Below are positions 55,943 through 63,962 of a DNA stretch of 64,000 bases, in pieces; within the stretch, counting starts at the first letter, position 1; each line of letters starts with the position of its first letter. The DNA is from Acidobacteria bacterium Ga0077534. Its GTDB lineage: Bacteria > Acidobacteriota > Blastocatellia > Pyrinomonadales > Pyrinomonadaceae. Both the position numbers and the translations under genes were made by a program. The notes under the pieces were generated by a model that saw only the letters and a program-made list of their open reading frames with translations, was not told the DNA's origin and ran no database searches. The stretch spans positions 62,001-126,000 of the forward strand of contig LNEI01000009.1 of NCBI GenBank assembly GCA_001464455.1. Direction: 5' to 3'.

Positions 55943-56831
55943 GCACGACCGGATCGATCACGCCCTGCCACAGCAGGACGAGGATAACGATGCCGAGGAT
56001 TATCCTGTAAGCGATAAAAATACCGGTTGTGTTCTTCTTAAGGAATGACATCAGGAACCAGATCGCGAGGTAACCGACTACGCCAGCGACGATCGTGCCG
56101 ACGAGGAGCGGTACAAAGCTTTCATCGGGCAGAATGTGCCACGCTTCTCTAAGCTCGAGCAGTCCGGAAGCCGTGATCGCGGGTATTGAGAGGAGAAATG
56201 AGAACCGTGCGGCGGTTTCGCGGGTTTGGCCGGCAAAAAGCCCGCCCATTATCGTCGAACCGGAACGGCTCGCTCCGGGCATGAGCGCCAAAACCTGTGC
56301 AAAGCCGACGATCACCGCGTCCCAGATTCCCAGATTCCGCATCGTCTTTCGCTGTGAACCGAGCCATTCGGCGAGCGTCAGCAGAAGTGCCACCGCGATC
56401 AGCATTGTCGCGATAAACCACAGATTCTTTGTCCCAGGACCCTCGATAAAGTCTTTAAATAGCAGACCGACGGTTCCAATAGGAATAGACCCGATGATTA
56501 TCAGCCACCCAAGCCACGCTTCCGGTGAAAGGAAGATCGGGCGGCTGCCGTCGGTGCCGGAGAATCTCATTTTCCGGCGGTTAAAGACAAAGTTCCAATG
56601 ATCGCGAACAAACGCCGACGAGATCCCCCAAACATCGCTCGCAAAATAGACAAACACGGCGGCAAGGGTTCCTAACTGAATAACAGCCATCGTCGCCGTC
56701 GTCATCGCGGCGTCGCCGTTGTACAGATTTGTATACCGGCTAGCAAAAACAAGATGCGCGGTCGAGCTGATCGGAATAAATTCCGTCAGCCCCTGAACGA
56801 TCCCCAGAATAATGGCTTGAAGCAGATTCAT
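55938..56831 (-). CDS. uppP: Undecaprenyl-diphosphatase (BacA/UppP)
   Basis: Membrane phosphatase that recycles the lipid carrier for peptidoglycan and other envelope polymers; extra copies give bacitracin tolerance. The 297-residue protein has about eight helices and the two family motifs QGLTEFIPISSTAHL (14-28; Glu and Ser catalytic) and LMPGASRSGSTIMGGL (about 178-193; Arg). Slightly longer than E. coli UppP because of a cytoplasmic loop with FNRRKMRFSGTDGSRPIFLS. The last codon and stop fall in an intergenic repeat, so the C-terminus may have been set by repeat insertion. Confidence 0.95.
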   Translation of the reverse strand: MNLLQAIILGIVQGLTEFIPISSTAHLVFASRYTNLYNGDAAMTTATMAVIQLGTLAAVFVYFASDVWGISSAFVRDHWNFVFNRRKMRFSGTDGSRPIFLSPEAWLGWLIIIGSIPIGTVGLLFKDFIEGPGTKNLWFIATMLIAVALLLTLAEWLGSQRKTMRNLGIWDAVIVGFAQVLALMPGASRSGSTIMGGLFAGQTRETAARFSFLLSIPAITASGLLELREAWHILPDESFVPLLVGTIVAGVVGYLAIWFLMSFLKKNTTGIFIAYRIILGIVILVLLWQGVIDPVVQ

Positions 56832-56997
56832 CGCGAGGCAAAGGAAGATTGTCGGTCATCAAACCCGATTTGGCAATTTTCAAGATCAAAGATCAAAGGC
56901 CAAAGTTCAAAGATCAAAAACCCGCGTGCCATCTGATACAGATACCCTCCAATAAACGCCTTAGATATCGACGGCCAATTTCTTTCCGCGAGGTTTT

Positions 56998-57498
56998 ATG
57001 AAAATTTCAATGATGATCCTATGGATATTCGTTACTCTGCTGAGTATCGAGATCGGAGCGGGGCTTTATGAGACGTTTGTGGTGATCCCGATGTGGATGG
57101 GCGGGGCGCCGGACTCGGTGGTCAAGTATTTCGAACTCTATCAGGCCAATCCGCAGTTCGCTTTACGTGCGGGGCCGAAGTTTTGGATATATATGACGCC
57201 GCTCGCAGGGCTTTTCGCTCTCGCGACGCTCCTTACCAGCTTTAATACGTCGCCGCAGCATCGCAAATGGCGTCTTATCGGCAGCGGAATGTCAGTTTTC
57301 ATTGTCGCGGTGACCTTTGCGTGGTTCGTACCAAACATCATGCGGCTCACCTACGACATCCCCGCAATGTCCGCCACCGAGATCACAACCACAGCAAACT
57401 GGTGGGTCAGCCTAAACTACCTCCGCTGCATCCTGGGAGTCACCGCACTCCTCTGCACCTTCCGCGCCCTCAGTTTACCCGACGAAAGCCCGCGTTAG
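56998..57498 (+). CDS. DUF1772-like four-helix membrane protein
   Basis: A 166-residue membrane protein with four predicted helices (about 5-25, 60-80, 95-115, 140-160). The first helix runs into EIGAGLYETFVVIPMWMGGAPDSV, similar to the anthrone oxygenase-like DUF1772 family; NWWVSLNYLRCILGVTALL is the last helix. The enzymatic role is not established. Its stop codon (TAG at 57496-57498) is followed 5 bases later by a 21-bp minisatellite. Single gene, divergent from uppP. Confidence 0.78.
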   Translation: MKISMMILWIFVTLLSIEIGAGLYETFVVIPMWMGGAPDSVVKYFELYQANPQFALRAGPKFWIYMTPLAGLFALATLLTSFNTSPQHRKWRLIGSGMSVFIVAVTFAWFVPNIMRLTYDIPAMSATEITTTANWWVSLNYLRCILGVTALLCTFRALSLPDESPR

Positions 57499-57503
57499 CG
57501 GTT

Positions 57504-57776
57504 CCGGGAGCACTTGCAGACGCTCTGGGAGCACTTCCAGACGCCCCGGGAGCACTCCCAGACGATCCGGGAGCACTCCCAGACGCTCCGGGAGCACTTC
57601 CAGACGCTCCGGGAGCACTCCCAGACGCTCCGGGAGCACTCCCAGACGTTCCGGGAGCACTCCCCGACGCTCTGGGAGCAGTTCCAGACGCTCTGGTAGC
57701 ACTTCCGGACGCTCTGGGAGCACTTCCGGACGCTCTGGGAGCACTTCCGGACGCTCCGGAAGCTCTTCCGGACGCT
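57504..57776. repeat. Minisatellite: 13 copies of a 21-bp repeat
   Basis: Thirteen head-to-tail 21-bp units of the form CCGGGAGCACTTCCAGACGCT with a few substitutions (CC or CT at the start, CTCCC or CTTCC in the middle, CCGGACG in the last four). The join of two units makes GCTCCGGGAGC, an odd palindrome. Since 21 is divisible by 3, frames on both strands stay open across it (a 7-residue GALPDAP repeat forward, VLPERLG reverse), but neither has a start with support, and it begins right after a stop codon. Probably non-coding. Confidence 0.92.
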
Positions 57777-57872
57777 CCTTTTGTTGAGGTGGTGTGTCTG
57801 CTACGCGTTTAGGGCATGAATTCTCCTTGAATGACCTGCGAGGAAGTCGTGTAGAATGGTTCGTACACGAAC
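57777..57872. other. Gap between minisatellite and DoxX gene
   Basis: This stretch completes the 374-bp region without a gene. It must carry the DoxX promoter, but no clear -35/-10 pair is seen. Confidence 0.5.
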
Positions 57873-58346
57873 ATGACTACTATCTTGCAGCGAATAATGG
57901 CGAGCAATGCTCCGGCGGCGACGGTCTTGGTGCGGTTTATTGTGGGAGTTGTTTTTGTTTCGGAGGGATTTCAGAAGTTTCTGTTCGCGGACGAGGTCGG
58001 GGCGGGGCGTTTTGCTAAGATACCGATCGCAAATCCTGACGTCGTGGCTCCGCTGGTTGGGGTTTTTGAGATAGTTTGCGGGGCGCTCGTGCTTTTTGGG
58101 CTGCTGACGCGAGTTGCTGCGGTTCCGCTGATCGCGATAATGCTCACGGCGCTCTTCACGACCAAGCTGCCGATTCTTCTGGGCCACGAATTCCTCGGTT
58201 TTAGCCTCAGAAAGGTCTCGTATTATGGCGTTTGGGGCTTTCTGCACGAGTCGCGGACCGATCTGGCAATGCTGTTCAGCTCGATCTTCCTGCTGATAGT
58301 CGGCGCAGGCAGGTACTCGCTCGATGCGATAGTGCGCCGGAAGTAA
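57873..58346 (+). CDS. DoxX family membrane protein
   Basis: A 157-residue protein with four helices of the DoxX/SURF4-like type: VLVRFIVGVVFVSEGFQKFLFADEVGAGRF (about 19-48) is the usual start, then PLVGVFEIVCGALVLFGLLTRVAAVPLIAIM and a loop ending HESRTDLAMLFSSIFLLIVGAG. Members are linked to quinone or thiosulfate oxidation and to redox stress, but many have no known role. Single gene between the minisatellite and the chromate transporter. Confidence 0.85.
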   Translation: MTTILQRIMASNAPAATVLVRFIVGVVFVSEGFQKFLFADEVGAGRFAKIPIANPDVVAPLVGVFEIVCGALVLFGLLTRVAAVPLIAIMLTALFTTKLPILLGHEFLGFSLRKVSYYGVWGFLHESRTDLAMLFSSIFLLIVGAGRYSLDAIVRRK

Positions 58347-58454
58347 ATGCTCTGCGTCCTAATCTCCGCGGGCTCTGCGAGGAATCTTTGTTCGTGGTAA
58401 TTCAGGAATAATTCTTGCGGAGTTCGTCGACCGAAGACGCAGACGTTGATCAAC

Positions 58455-59804
58455 ATGAAAGATGAACCGCGATCCGATGTCCAGAACGTCCCTTTTGCCG
58501 AGGCTTTTCGGTTTTGGCTGAAGCTGGGGTTTATTTCCTTCGGCGGGCCGGCCGGGCAGATCGCGATCATGCACAAAGAGCTGGTCGAAAAGCGTCGCTG
58601 GATGGGCGAATCGCGGTTTTTGCACGCTCTGAACTACTGCATGCTGCTTCCCGGCCCAGAGGCTCAGCAACTCGCCGTCTATATCGGCTGGCTCATGCAC
58701 AAAACGCTCGGCGGCATCGTCGCGGGCGTGTTTTTCGTCCTGCCGTCGGTGATAATTCTGCTCGTACTGTCGTATATTTACGCCGCATTCGGGCACTTGC
58801 CCGCCGTCGACGGAGCTCTTGCCGGTTTTAAACCCGTCGTCGTCGCGATAGTCGTCGAAGCGCTGTTGAAAATAGGCAAAAGGGCCTTGAAACGCTGGGT
58901 TCATTACGGCATTGCGGCCGCTGCCTTCGTCGCGATCTTTGTTGTCAATGTTCCCTTCCCGTTGATCGTCTTCGCCGCCGCGATTGTAGGGCTCGTGGGA
59001 ATGCATTTTCTGCCCGCGTCGTTCATTGCCGCGGAAAAGAAGCCAGATGCCACCGATATTTCACCGGAAGCGGACCGGAAACCGATACTTTCGGACGACA
59101 CCGTTCAGGACCACACCGTTCCGAATAGGTTTCGGCTGTTCAAGATACTCGGCGTCGGCGCCATTTTGTGGATACTTCCCTTTCTGGCACTTATCGCGTG
59201 GAACGGATCGCAGAATCTGCACGTCGAGGAGTATAAATTCTTCTCGATATCGGCACTCGTGACCTTCGGCGGAGCGTACGCCGTGCTCGCATACGTGACC
59301 CAGGCCGTAACGGCCGCGCCGTACAATTGGATAACACCGACCCAGGCCGTCGACGGCCTTGCACTTGCCGAAACAACTCCGGGGCCTTTGATAATGGTGC
59401 TGCAGTTCGTTGGATTTATGGCCGCGTGGAACAATCCTGTCGCCGGAATGTCGCCGCTGGTAAGCGGGATCGTCGGAGCTCTGGTGACGACCTACGCGAC
59501 TTTCCTGCCGTCGTTCCTATTTATCTTCGTCGGTGCACCGTATATCGAGAAGCTTCGAAACAGCCGCCTGCTGACCGGCGCTCTTTCGGGCGTCACCGCT
59601 GCGGTCGTGGGCGTGATCCTAAACCTCGCGCTCGTTTTCGGCCTCGCCGTTATCTACGACAGCGGGCCGGGCACGCTAAATTGGTTCGCGGTCGCCGTCA
59701 GCGTCGCGGCGTTTGTGGTTTTGTACAGATTTAAGGTCGATGTCCTGTTGGTGGTGCTCGGCGGGGGGCTGCTGGGCATCATTTATACGTTTGCAGCCGG
59801 TTAA
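58455..59804 (+). CDS. chrA: Chromate transporter (two-domain ChrA)
   Basis: A 449-residue inner-membrane transporter of the CHR family with two homologous halves of about six helices. The first half has [32 protein letters not shown] and [22 protein letters not shown]; the second has [20 protein letters not shown] and [25 protein letters not shown] and LPGPEAQQ are the family signatures. ChrA exports chromate in characterised members; chromosomal homologues may carry other anions such as sulfate. The ATG at 58455 is preferred to a TTG at 58446. It converges on the SDR gene across a terminator-like hairpin. Confidence 0.92.
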   Translation: MKDEPRSDVQNVPFAEAFRFWLKLGFISFGGPAGQIAIMHKELVEKRRWMGESRFLHALNYCMLLPGPEAQQLAVYIGWLMHKTLGGIVAGVFFVLPSVIILLVLSYIYAAFGHLPAVDGALAGFKPVVVAIVVEALLKIGKRALKRWVHYGIAAAAFVAIFVVNVPFPLIVFAAAIVGLVGMHFLPASFIAAEKKPDATDISPEADRKPILSDDTVQDHTVPNRFRLFKILGVGAILWILPFLALIAWNGSQNLHVEEYKFFSISALVTFGGAYAVLAYVTQAVTAAPYNWITPTQAVDGLALAETTPGPLIMVLQFVGFMAAWNNPVAGMSPLVSGIVGALVTTYATFLPSFLFIFVGAPYIEKLRNSRLLTGALSGVTAAVVGVILNLALVFGLAVIYDSGPGTLNWFAVAVSVAAFVVLYRFKVDVLLVVLGGGLLGIIYTFAAG

Positions 59805-59805
59805 A

Positions 59806-59832
59806 AGGCCCGGCAGTAACGCGACCGGGCCT
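59806..59832 (-). terminator. Terminator hairpin of the SDR gene
   Basis: AGGCCCGG (59806-59813) and CCGGGCCT (59825-59832) form an 8-bp GC-rich stem around an 11-nt loop, with TTTT on the minus-strand side. It overlaps the SDR stop and may also slow transcription leaving chrA. Confidence 0.65.
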
Positions 59833-60601
59833 ATTCGCGGTAACGTGCCCTGCCCGCGACGTTGTCGTAGAGCCACGCGGGCATTATTCGGCCTAGCTTT
59901 ACGACCCACGAGAGTGGGAACGGGAACGCGTGGAACTTCTTTTTCTGTTCGATGGCCGAGATGAAATGCGGAATAGCTTCGTCGAGTTCGAGAATGAACG
60001 GCATTTTGTTCGAACGGCCCGACGTGAGCGGCGTTTTGATGAATCCGGGCTGGATTATCGTCACGTCGATGCCGTTTTTGGCGTGGTCAAGCCGCACGCT
60101 TTCGAAAAACGCGGTCATCCCGGCTTTGCTCGCGGAGTACGCGGCCGATTTTGGAAGCCCGCGAAAGCCCGCGAGGCTCGAAATTGCTACGAGATGGCCG
60201 TTTTTACGCTCGATCATGTCGCCGATGACCGCGTGGATCGAGTTTACGGCCCCGAGCAGGTTGATATCGATCAATTTCTTGACCGAATCGGGCTCATAGG
60301 CACGCGTCTTCTCGTCATTACCGCCAATGCCGGCGTTTGCGATCATGATGTCGATATGTCCGAACTCTTCGCGAAACCGCCTTGCGGCGTCTTGGATCGC
60401 AAGCGGGTCGACTACGTCGCAAGGCAGAGCAACTGCCTTACCGCCAGCCGCTTCGCATCGTGTTTTCAGGTCGTTGAGCAGCTCTTCGCGACGGGCCACA
60501 AGCCCCAGCGTGGCTCCTTTCTTCGCAAGCGCAATCGCGAGCGCTTCGCCGATGCCGCTCGACGCTCCGGTTAGGAAAACTTTTTTGGTGTTCCAGTTCA
60601 T
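59831..60601 (-). CDS. Short-chain dehydrogenase/reductase
   Basis: A 256-residue classical SDR oxidoreductase. VFLTGASSGIGEALAIALAKKGATLGLVARR (8-38) is the NAD(P) site TGxxxGIG, with an Arg pair after strand 2 suggesting NADPH. IDIMIANAGIGG carries the NAG motif; SSLAGFRGLPKSAAYSASKAGM contains the catalytic Ser and Tyr-x-x-x-Lys (about 155-159); IQPGFIKTPLT follows. The substrate is unknown; the C-terminal HAFPFPLSWVVKLGRIMPAWLYDNV resembles SDRs acting on lipid or hydrophobic substrates. It is 15 bases downstream of a small exported protein. Confidence 0.92.
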   Translation of the reverse strand: MNWNTKKVFLTGASSGIGEALAIALAKKGATLGLVARREELLNDLKTRCEAAGGKAVALPCDVVDPLAIQDAARRFREEFGHIDIMIANAGIGGNDEKTRAYEPDSVKKLIDINLLGAVNSIHAVIGDMIERKNGHLVAISSLAGFRGLPKSAAYSASKAGMTAFFESVRLDHAKNGIDVTIIQPGFIKTPLTSGRSNKMPFILELDEAIPHFISAIEQKKKFHAFPFPLSWVVKLGRIMPAWLYDNVAGRARYRE

Positions 60602-60616
60602 TCGAAAATCTCTCGC

Positions 60617-61009
60617 TTATCTGCCCGCACCGCAGCCCAGCTCGTTTCGACAGCGTTTCAGGAGAACGCCGGCGAGGATCGCACCACCGACGGCTGCTCC
60701 GACGATGCCGATTATCGCCCCTGTGCTCAGCCCCTTCCGCGGGCGTTTGATGGAATCAACCTCGGTGAACTTAAAAGCTTCCGCAACAGACGTTTGCTCT
60801 ATGATCGCCGTAAACGATTCCTGTTCGACGGTAGTTATCCTTCCCTTTGTCCGGATTCCGGAGAGGAGACTAATTTCTACCGATCTGTCGCCCTTATTAA
60901 GTGATTCATTTGCCGCCTTTCTCAGCTTATCTATTTTGGAAGTTTGGGCGGGAACGGCAACTGTGGTGAATAGTGAGAGTAAAACAAAGAGAGTAATAGT
61001 ACGTAACAT
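60617..61009 (-). CDS. Exported or membrane-anchored hypothetical protein
   Basis: A 130-residue protein I do not recognise. It has a signal peptide (about 1-22, VPAQ), a small beta-rich region (VEISLLSGIRTKGRITTVEQESFTAI, resembling an Sm/Hfq-like or RRM-free strand pattern) and a C-terminal glycine/alanine helix (TGAIIGIVGAAVGGAILAGVLL) followed by a basic, Cys-containing tail. The helix looks like a membrane anchor or glycine-zipper. It lies between RNase J and the SDR on the same strand (15-base gaps). Confidence 0.7.
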   Translation of the reverse strand: MLRTITLFVLLSLFTTVAVPAQTSKIDKLRKAANESLNKGDRSVEISLLSGIRTKGRITTVEQESFTAIIEQTSVAEAFKFTEVDSIKRPRKGLSTGAIIGIVGAAVGGAILAGVLLKRCRNELGCGAGR

Positions 61010-61024
61010 GGTTAGCTCCTCGTA

Positions 61025-62686
61025 TCAGATCTCGACGACGGTCGTTACGATAACAGGTTTCGATCCGAGTTCTTTTTGCACGAAACGCTTGAGATGAACC
61101 CGTAGGTTTTCCTTGAACATCGTGCGGTCGCGGACGTGCTCGGGCTTCATGTTAGTGATGGCTTTGACAATAGAATCTCGAGCTTCCTTGCCGAACCCAT
61201 TTATCGGGTCGATGCCGGCGACGCCTTCGAAAGTGATCTGCGGGTCACCGAGTATTTTTGTCGTATTCTTCTCGAGGGCAACGACCAACGAGATGGCGCC
61301 GCCATAGGCGAGTTTCTTTCGCTCGCGAACGGTTTCGTACTCGATCTCTTCCATCGACTCTTCGTCGATGAAGGTCTTATAAAGTTCGCGTTTCTCGACG
61401 ACCTGACAGCTCAGCTCGTCGATCTCGAGGACATTGCCGTTTTCGATGAGCACGATGTTGTCGTCATTGTATCCGGCGACGTGGTTTTTGATAAATTCCT
61501 TTTGGCGGAAGAGCATTCGGTATTCGCCGTGGATCGGGATGACGAATTTGGGCTTCGAGGTCTCAACCATGATGCGAATATCTTCCTGCGAAGCGTGACC
61601 CGAGACGTGGACGAGCCGGCGTTTTTCCTCGATGATATTCGCACCTCGTTTGTAGAGATTGCCGATCAGGCGGCTGATGCTCTTTTCATTGCCGGGAATG
61701 ATCCGGGCAGAAAGCACGACCGTGTCGCCTTTCTCTACCTCCATCCCTTTGTAAACGCCGGTAGCGAGATTCCAAAGGGCAGCCCGCATTTCGCCCTGCG
61801 AACCCGTTACGAGATAACAGATCTCGTCGTCATCGAGCTTGCGTGCGTCGCTAAGTTCGATCATCGTGTCGCCGACAATGTTCAGAAGCCCCATGCCCGA
61901 CGCTATCTCGACATTCTTCTGCATCGACCGCCCGAGCACACAAACGCGTCGTCCGTACTTGCGAGCAATGTCAAAAACGATCTGAAGCCGATGAAGCGAG
62001 GAAGAAAAGGTCGAAACGAACAAACGCCCTTCCGTTTGCTCAAATATCTCTTCGAATGCAGGAATTACCGCCTGTTCGCTCGGAGTTCGACCCGGGACCG
62101 TGGCGTTTGTCGAGTCGCAAAGCAGAGCAAGAACGCCTTCGTCACCAATGCGGCCGAGCATTTCGAGATCGTAGGGCTTCCCTATCACCGGCGTGTCGTC
62201 GATCTTGTAGTCGCCGGTGTGGATGATCGTTCCGACAGGCGTATGGATGGCGAGCGAAAAACATTCGACCAGCGAATGCGACGCATGGATGAACTCGATC
62301 TCAAATACGCCGATCTTGATTCGGTCTTTGGCCTTAACGCGATGCAGGAGCACATCGTTCATCATGTTGTACTCATCCAAGCGCTTCTCAGTCAGAGCCA
62401 AAGTGAAGCGCGAAGAGTAAACTGGCAGGTTAAATTTCTTGAGAATGTAGGACAGCGCCCCGATGTGGTCTTCGTGGCCGTGTGTCAGAATGATAGCGGT
62501 AAGATCGTCGCGATATTCTTCGAGAAAATCAAAATTCGGTATCGAAATATCGACCCCGTAAGGCGTTTCCTCAGGAAAACCCATGCCCGCATCAACGACG
62601 ATCATTTCGCCGCCGTAACGGATTCCCATGCAGTTCATCCCAAATTCGCCAATGCCGCCAAGCGGTATGATCTCTATTTTGCCCAA
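61025..62686 (-). CDS. rnj: Ribonuclease J
   Basis: Metallo-beta-lactamase/beta-CASP nuclease with endo- and 5'-exonuclease activity on RNA. The 553-residue protein has GGIGEFGMNCMGIRYGGEMIVVDAG at the start, the zinc motif LTHGHEDHIGAL (about 69-80), HASHSLVECFSLAI, HTGDYKIDD, CDSTNATVPGRTPSEQ, the beta-CASP region with VTGSQGEMRAAL and HVSGHASQEDI, and the C-terminal domain ending GSKPVIVTTVVEI. Presence of RNase J together with RapZ is notable, since in E. coli RapZ works with RNase E; no RNase E is in this window. It is divergent from the riboswitch transcript. Confidence 0.96.
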   Translation of the reverse strand: MGKIEIIPLGGIGEFGMNCMGIRYGGEMIVVDAGMGFPEETPYGVDISIPNFDFLEEYRDDLTAIILTHGHEDHIGALSYILKKFNLPVYSSRFTLALTEKRLDEYNMMNDVLLHRVKAKDRIKIGVFEIEFIHASHSLVECFSLAIHTPVGTIIHTGDYKIDDTPVIGKPYDLEMLGRIGDEGVLALLCDSTNATVPGRTPSEQAVIPAFEEIFEQTEGRLFVSTFSSSLHRLQIVFDIARKYGRRVCVLGRSMQKNVEIASGMGLLNIVGDTMIELSDARKLDDDEICYLVTGSQGEMRAALWNLATGVYKGMEVEKGDTVVLSARIIPGNEKSISRLIGNLYKRGANIIEEKRRLVHVSGHASQEDIRIMVETSKPKFVIPIHGEYRMLFRQKEFIKNHVAGYNDDNIVLIENGNVLEIDELSCQVVEKRELYKTFIDEESMEEIEYETVRERKKLAYGGAISLVVALEKNTTKILGDPQITFEGVAGIDPINGFGKEARDSIVKAITNMKPEHVRDRTMFKENLRVHLKRFVQKELGSKPVIVTTVVEI

Positions 62687-62759
62687 TTTAACTCCTAAAA
62701 GCTGAAGGAAGAGAATAACATTTTTAACCGTGCTTCGTGCGAGTATCTACGAATTATAC

Positions 62760-62789
62760 TTGACAAAAAAGTCTTGATTGAAATATTCT
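62760..62789 (+). promoter_or_regulatory. Promoter of the manganese riboswitch transcript
   Basis: A perfect TTGACA (62760-62765) and TATTCT (62784-62789) are separated by 18 bases, a few bases ahead of the riboswitch P1 stem. This places the RNA start at about 62796. Confidence 0.7.
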
Positions 62790-62794
62790 CTTTT

Positions 62795-62901
62795 AGGTTC
62801 GGTAGGGGAGTAGACGCCTTGCAGTAAAAAAAGGCTTCCTGATGTCGTCAATACGTTGGCTTTTGTTAGCTGACCGGCGTGGGAAATAAGTTTCGAGACC
62901 T
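62795..62901 (+). promoter_or_regulatory. Manganese riboswitch (yybP-ykoY family)
   Basis: Aptamer hallmarks in order: P1 5' strand AGGTTCG (62795-62801), GGGGAGTAG (62805-62813), hairpin GCCTT-AAGGC (62816-62835), GTCGTCAATACG (62844-62855), a third stem GTTGGC / GCTGAC (62855-62874), and the P1 3' strand CGAGACCT (62894-62901). GGGGAGUAG and GUCGUCAAUACG are the conserved Mn-binding loops known for yybP-ykoY RNAs. The P1 3' strand overlaps the left arm of the terminator that follows, so P1 and the base of the terminator exclude each other. Mn binding should stabilise P1 and allow read-through into the TerB-like gene (ON switch, inferred). Confidence 0.87.
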
Positions 62902-62933
62902 ATCGCGGTAACACATCCGCGATGGGTCTTTTT
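62897..62933 (+). terminator. Riboswitch-controlled intrinsic terminator
   Basis: GACCTATCGCGG (62897-62908) pairs with CCGCGATGGGTC (62917-62928) over 12 positions (one G-T) with an 8-nt loop, followed by TTTTT (62929-62933) and CCTTTT. The first five bases belong also to P1 of the aptamer. It lies 40 bases before the start codon of the TerB-like gene. Confidence 0.88.
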
Positions 62934-62972
62934 CCTTTTCGCGGATAGAGAACGCGTAGGAGGACGAAACTT

Positions 62973-63962
62973 ATGGAAGCTTATGTTAAAGCTGGGCTAG
63001 ATGCGTACAAGAGACGCAGGCAAGCCGAGCAGGAATTTCTGGAACACACCGAACGTGTCAAATGCCTTTTGGGTCTCGAAACCCATGAAAGGCATGAGAC
63101 CGCACTGCTTTTCTTGTCACCGCTCGTATCGATCGCGTGGACCGATGGTCGCGTGGCTCGACATGAACAAGACTACATTTTGCGGGCTGCTGAGATATAC
63201 GGCTTACTCGAAAACGAGTCTGCGTATGCGGTTCTAATGCAGCGACTGCACTCCAAACCACACCATCGCGATATCGAGGTTTGGTGGGATGAGATCACGG
63301 ACGTCTGCCGCATGATGGATTCGGGCGAATGTGCCGCACTTGTATCTCACCTGTATCAGCAGATCAAGTTCATCGGCGAATTTAGTGAGAAATATACATT
63401 TGGCCTCTGGCGAGCTCACCGCCTCGGCGAAAACGAGCAGGAAACGCTCGATCAGTCAGAAAAGCGTATCGCTGAGATCCTTACCGATCAGGCTCGCATT
63501 TCGTCTGACGGCATCAGCGATTCCGAGTTGCTGCGTTTGGTGCCGCTAGTGCGAGTAGCATGGGCAGATGGGAGGGTTACTAAGCGCGAGCGACAGATGA
63601 TCTTCTCCTCTGTCGTTGATATGCACATACCCGAATCTGAACAGAATCTCCGCACGCTTGCCCGTTGGCTTGATATACGTCCCGAGGACGAATTCTTTAA
63701 GGCGGCTCTTCACGGCCTCCGTGATCATTTGGCGAGTCATCCCGAAGATGAATCACGTTCGGCCAAGTACGACATCCTTTCGCGATGTGCAACCGTCGCC
63801 GAAATGTCGGGCGGAAACGGCACTTTCGAGGCTGGGGGTGAGCGCATCTGCGAAGAAGAGATCGACACGGTAAAACACATTGCAAAGATCCTTACTGACG
63901 TTATGGCAGACCCAGATCAGGTCAAACCAAATTCAATAGCGAAAGGAGGCGAAAGGGTTTAA
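62973..63962 (+). CDS. Tandem TerB-like domain protein under Mn riboswitch control
   Basis: A 329-residue soluble protein with two all-helical TerB/DjlA-N-like domains. Each has the hallmark helix pair: LVSIAWTDGRVARHEQDYI (about 51-69) and LVRVAWADGRVTKRERQMI (about 192-210), where the (W-x-D-G-R-V) loop and the following Glu are the conserved, possibly metal-binding part of TerB. The N-terminus is a charged helix (KRRRQAEQEFLEHTERVK). It has no membrane segment. AGGAGG precedes the ATG by 9 bases. The riboswitch upstream ties it to manganese. An AAAGGAGG near its end suggests a further gene just beyond the window, possibly a metal exporter such as TerC, but that is not visible. Confidence 0.85.
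   Translation: MEAYVKAGLDAYKRRRQAEQEFLEHTERVKCLLGLETHERHETALLFLSPLVSIAWTDGRVARHEQDYILRAAEIYGLLENESAYAVLMQRLHSKPHHRDIEVWWDEITDVCRMMDSGECAALVSHLYQQIKFIGEFSEKYTFGLWRAHRLGENEQETLDQSEKRIAEILTDQARISSDGISDSELLRLVPLVRVAWADGRVTKRERQMIFSSVVDMHIPESEQNLRTLARWLDIRPEDEFFKAALHGLRDHLASHPEDESRSAKYDILSRCATVAEMSGGNGTFEAGGERICEEEIDTVKHIAKILTDVMADPDQVKPNSIAKGGERV

Noticed and set aside
57475-57744. Protein with VLPERLG repeats on the minus strand
   Set aside because: It has no supported start, overlaps the end of a real gene, and is a by-product of a period divisible by three.
57267-57812. Protein with GALPDAP repeats on the plus strand
   Set aside because: It overlaps the real DUF1772 gene in another frame and is open only because the 21-bp repeat has no stops.
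58346-58445. Further CTCTGCG-type inverted repeat before chrA
   Set aside because: Some words recur inverted (CTCTGCGTCC / GACGCAGACG) but the arms match too poorly to call an element.
61136-62698. 520-residue frame opposite RNase J
   Set aside because: The opposite strand encodes a complete, conserved RNase J; the long antisense frame follows from its codon bias.
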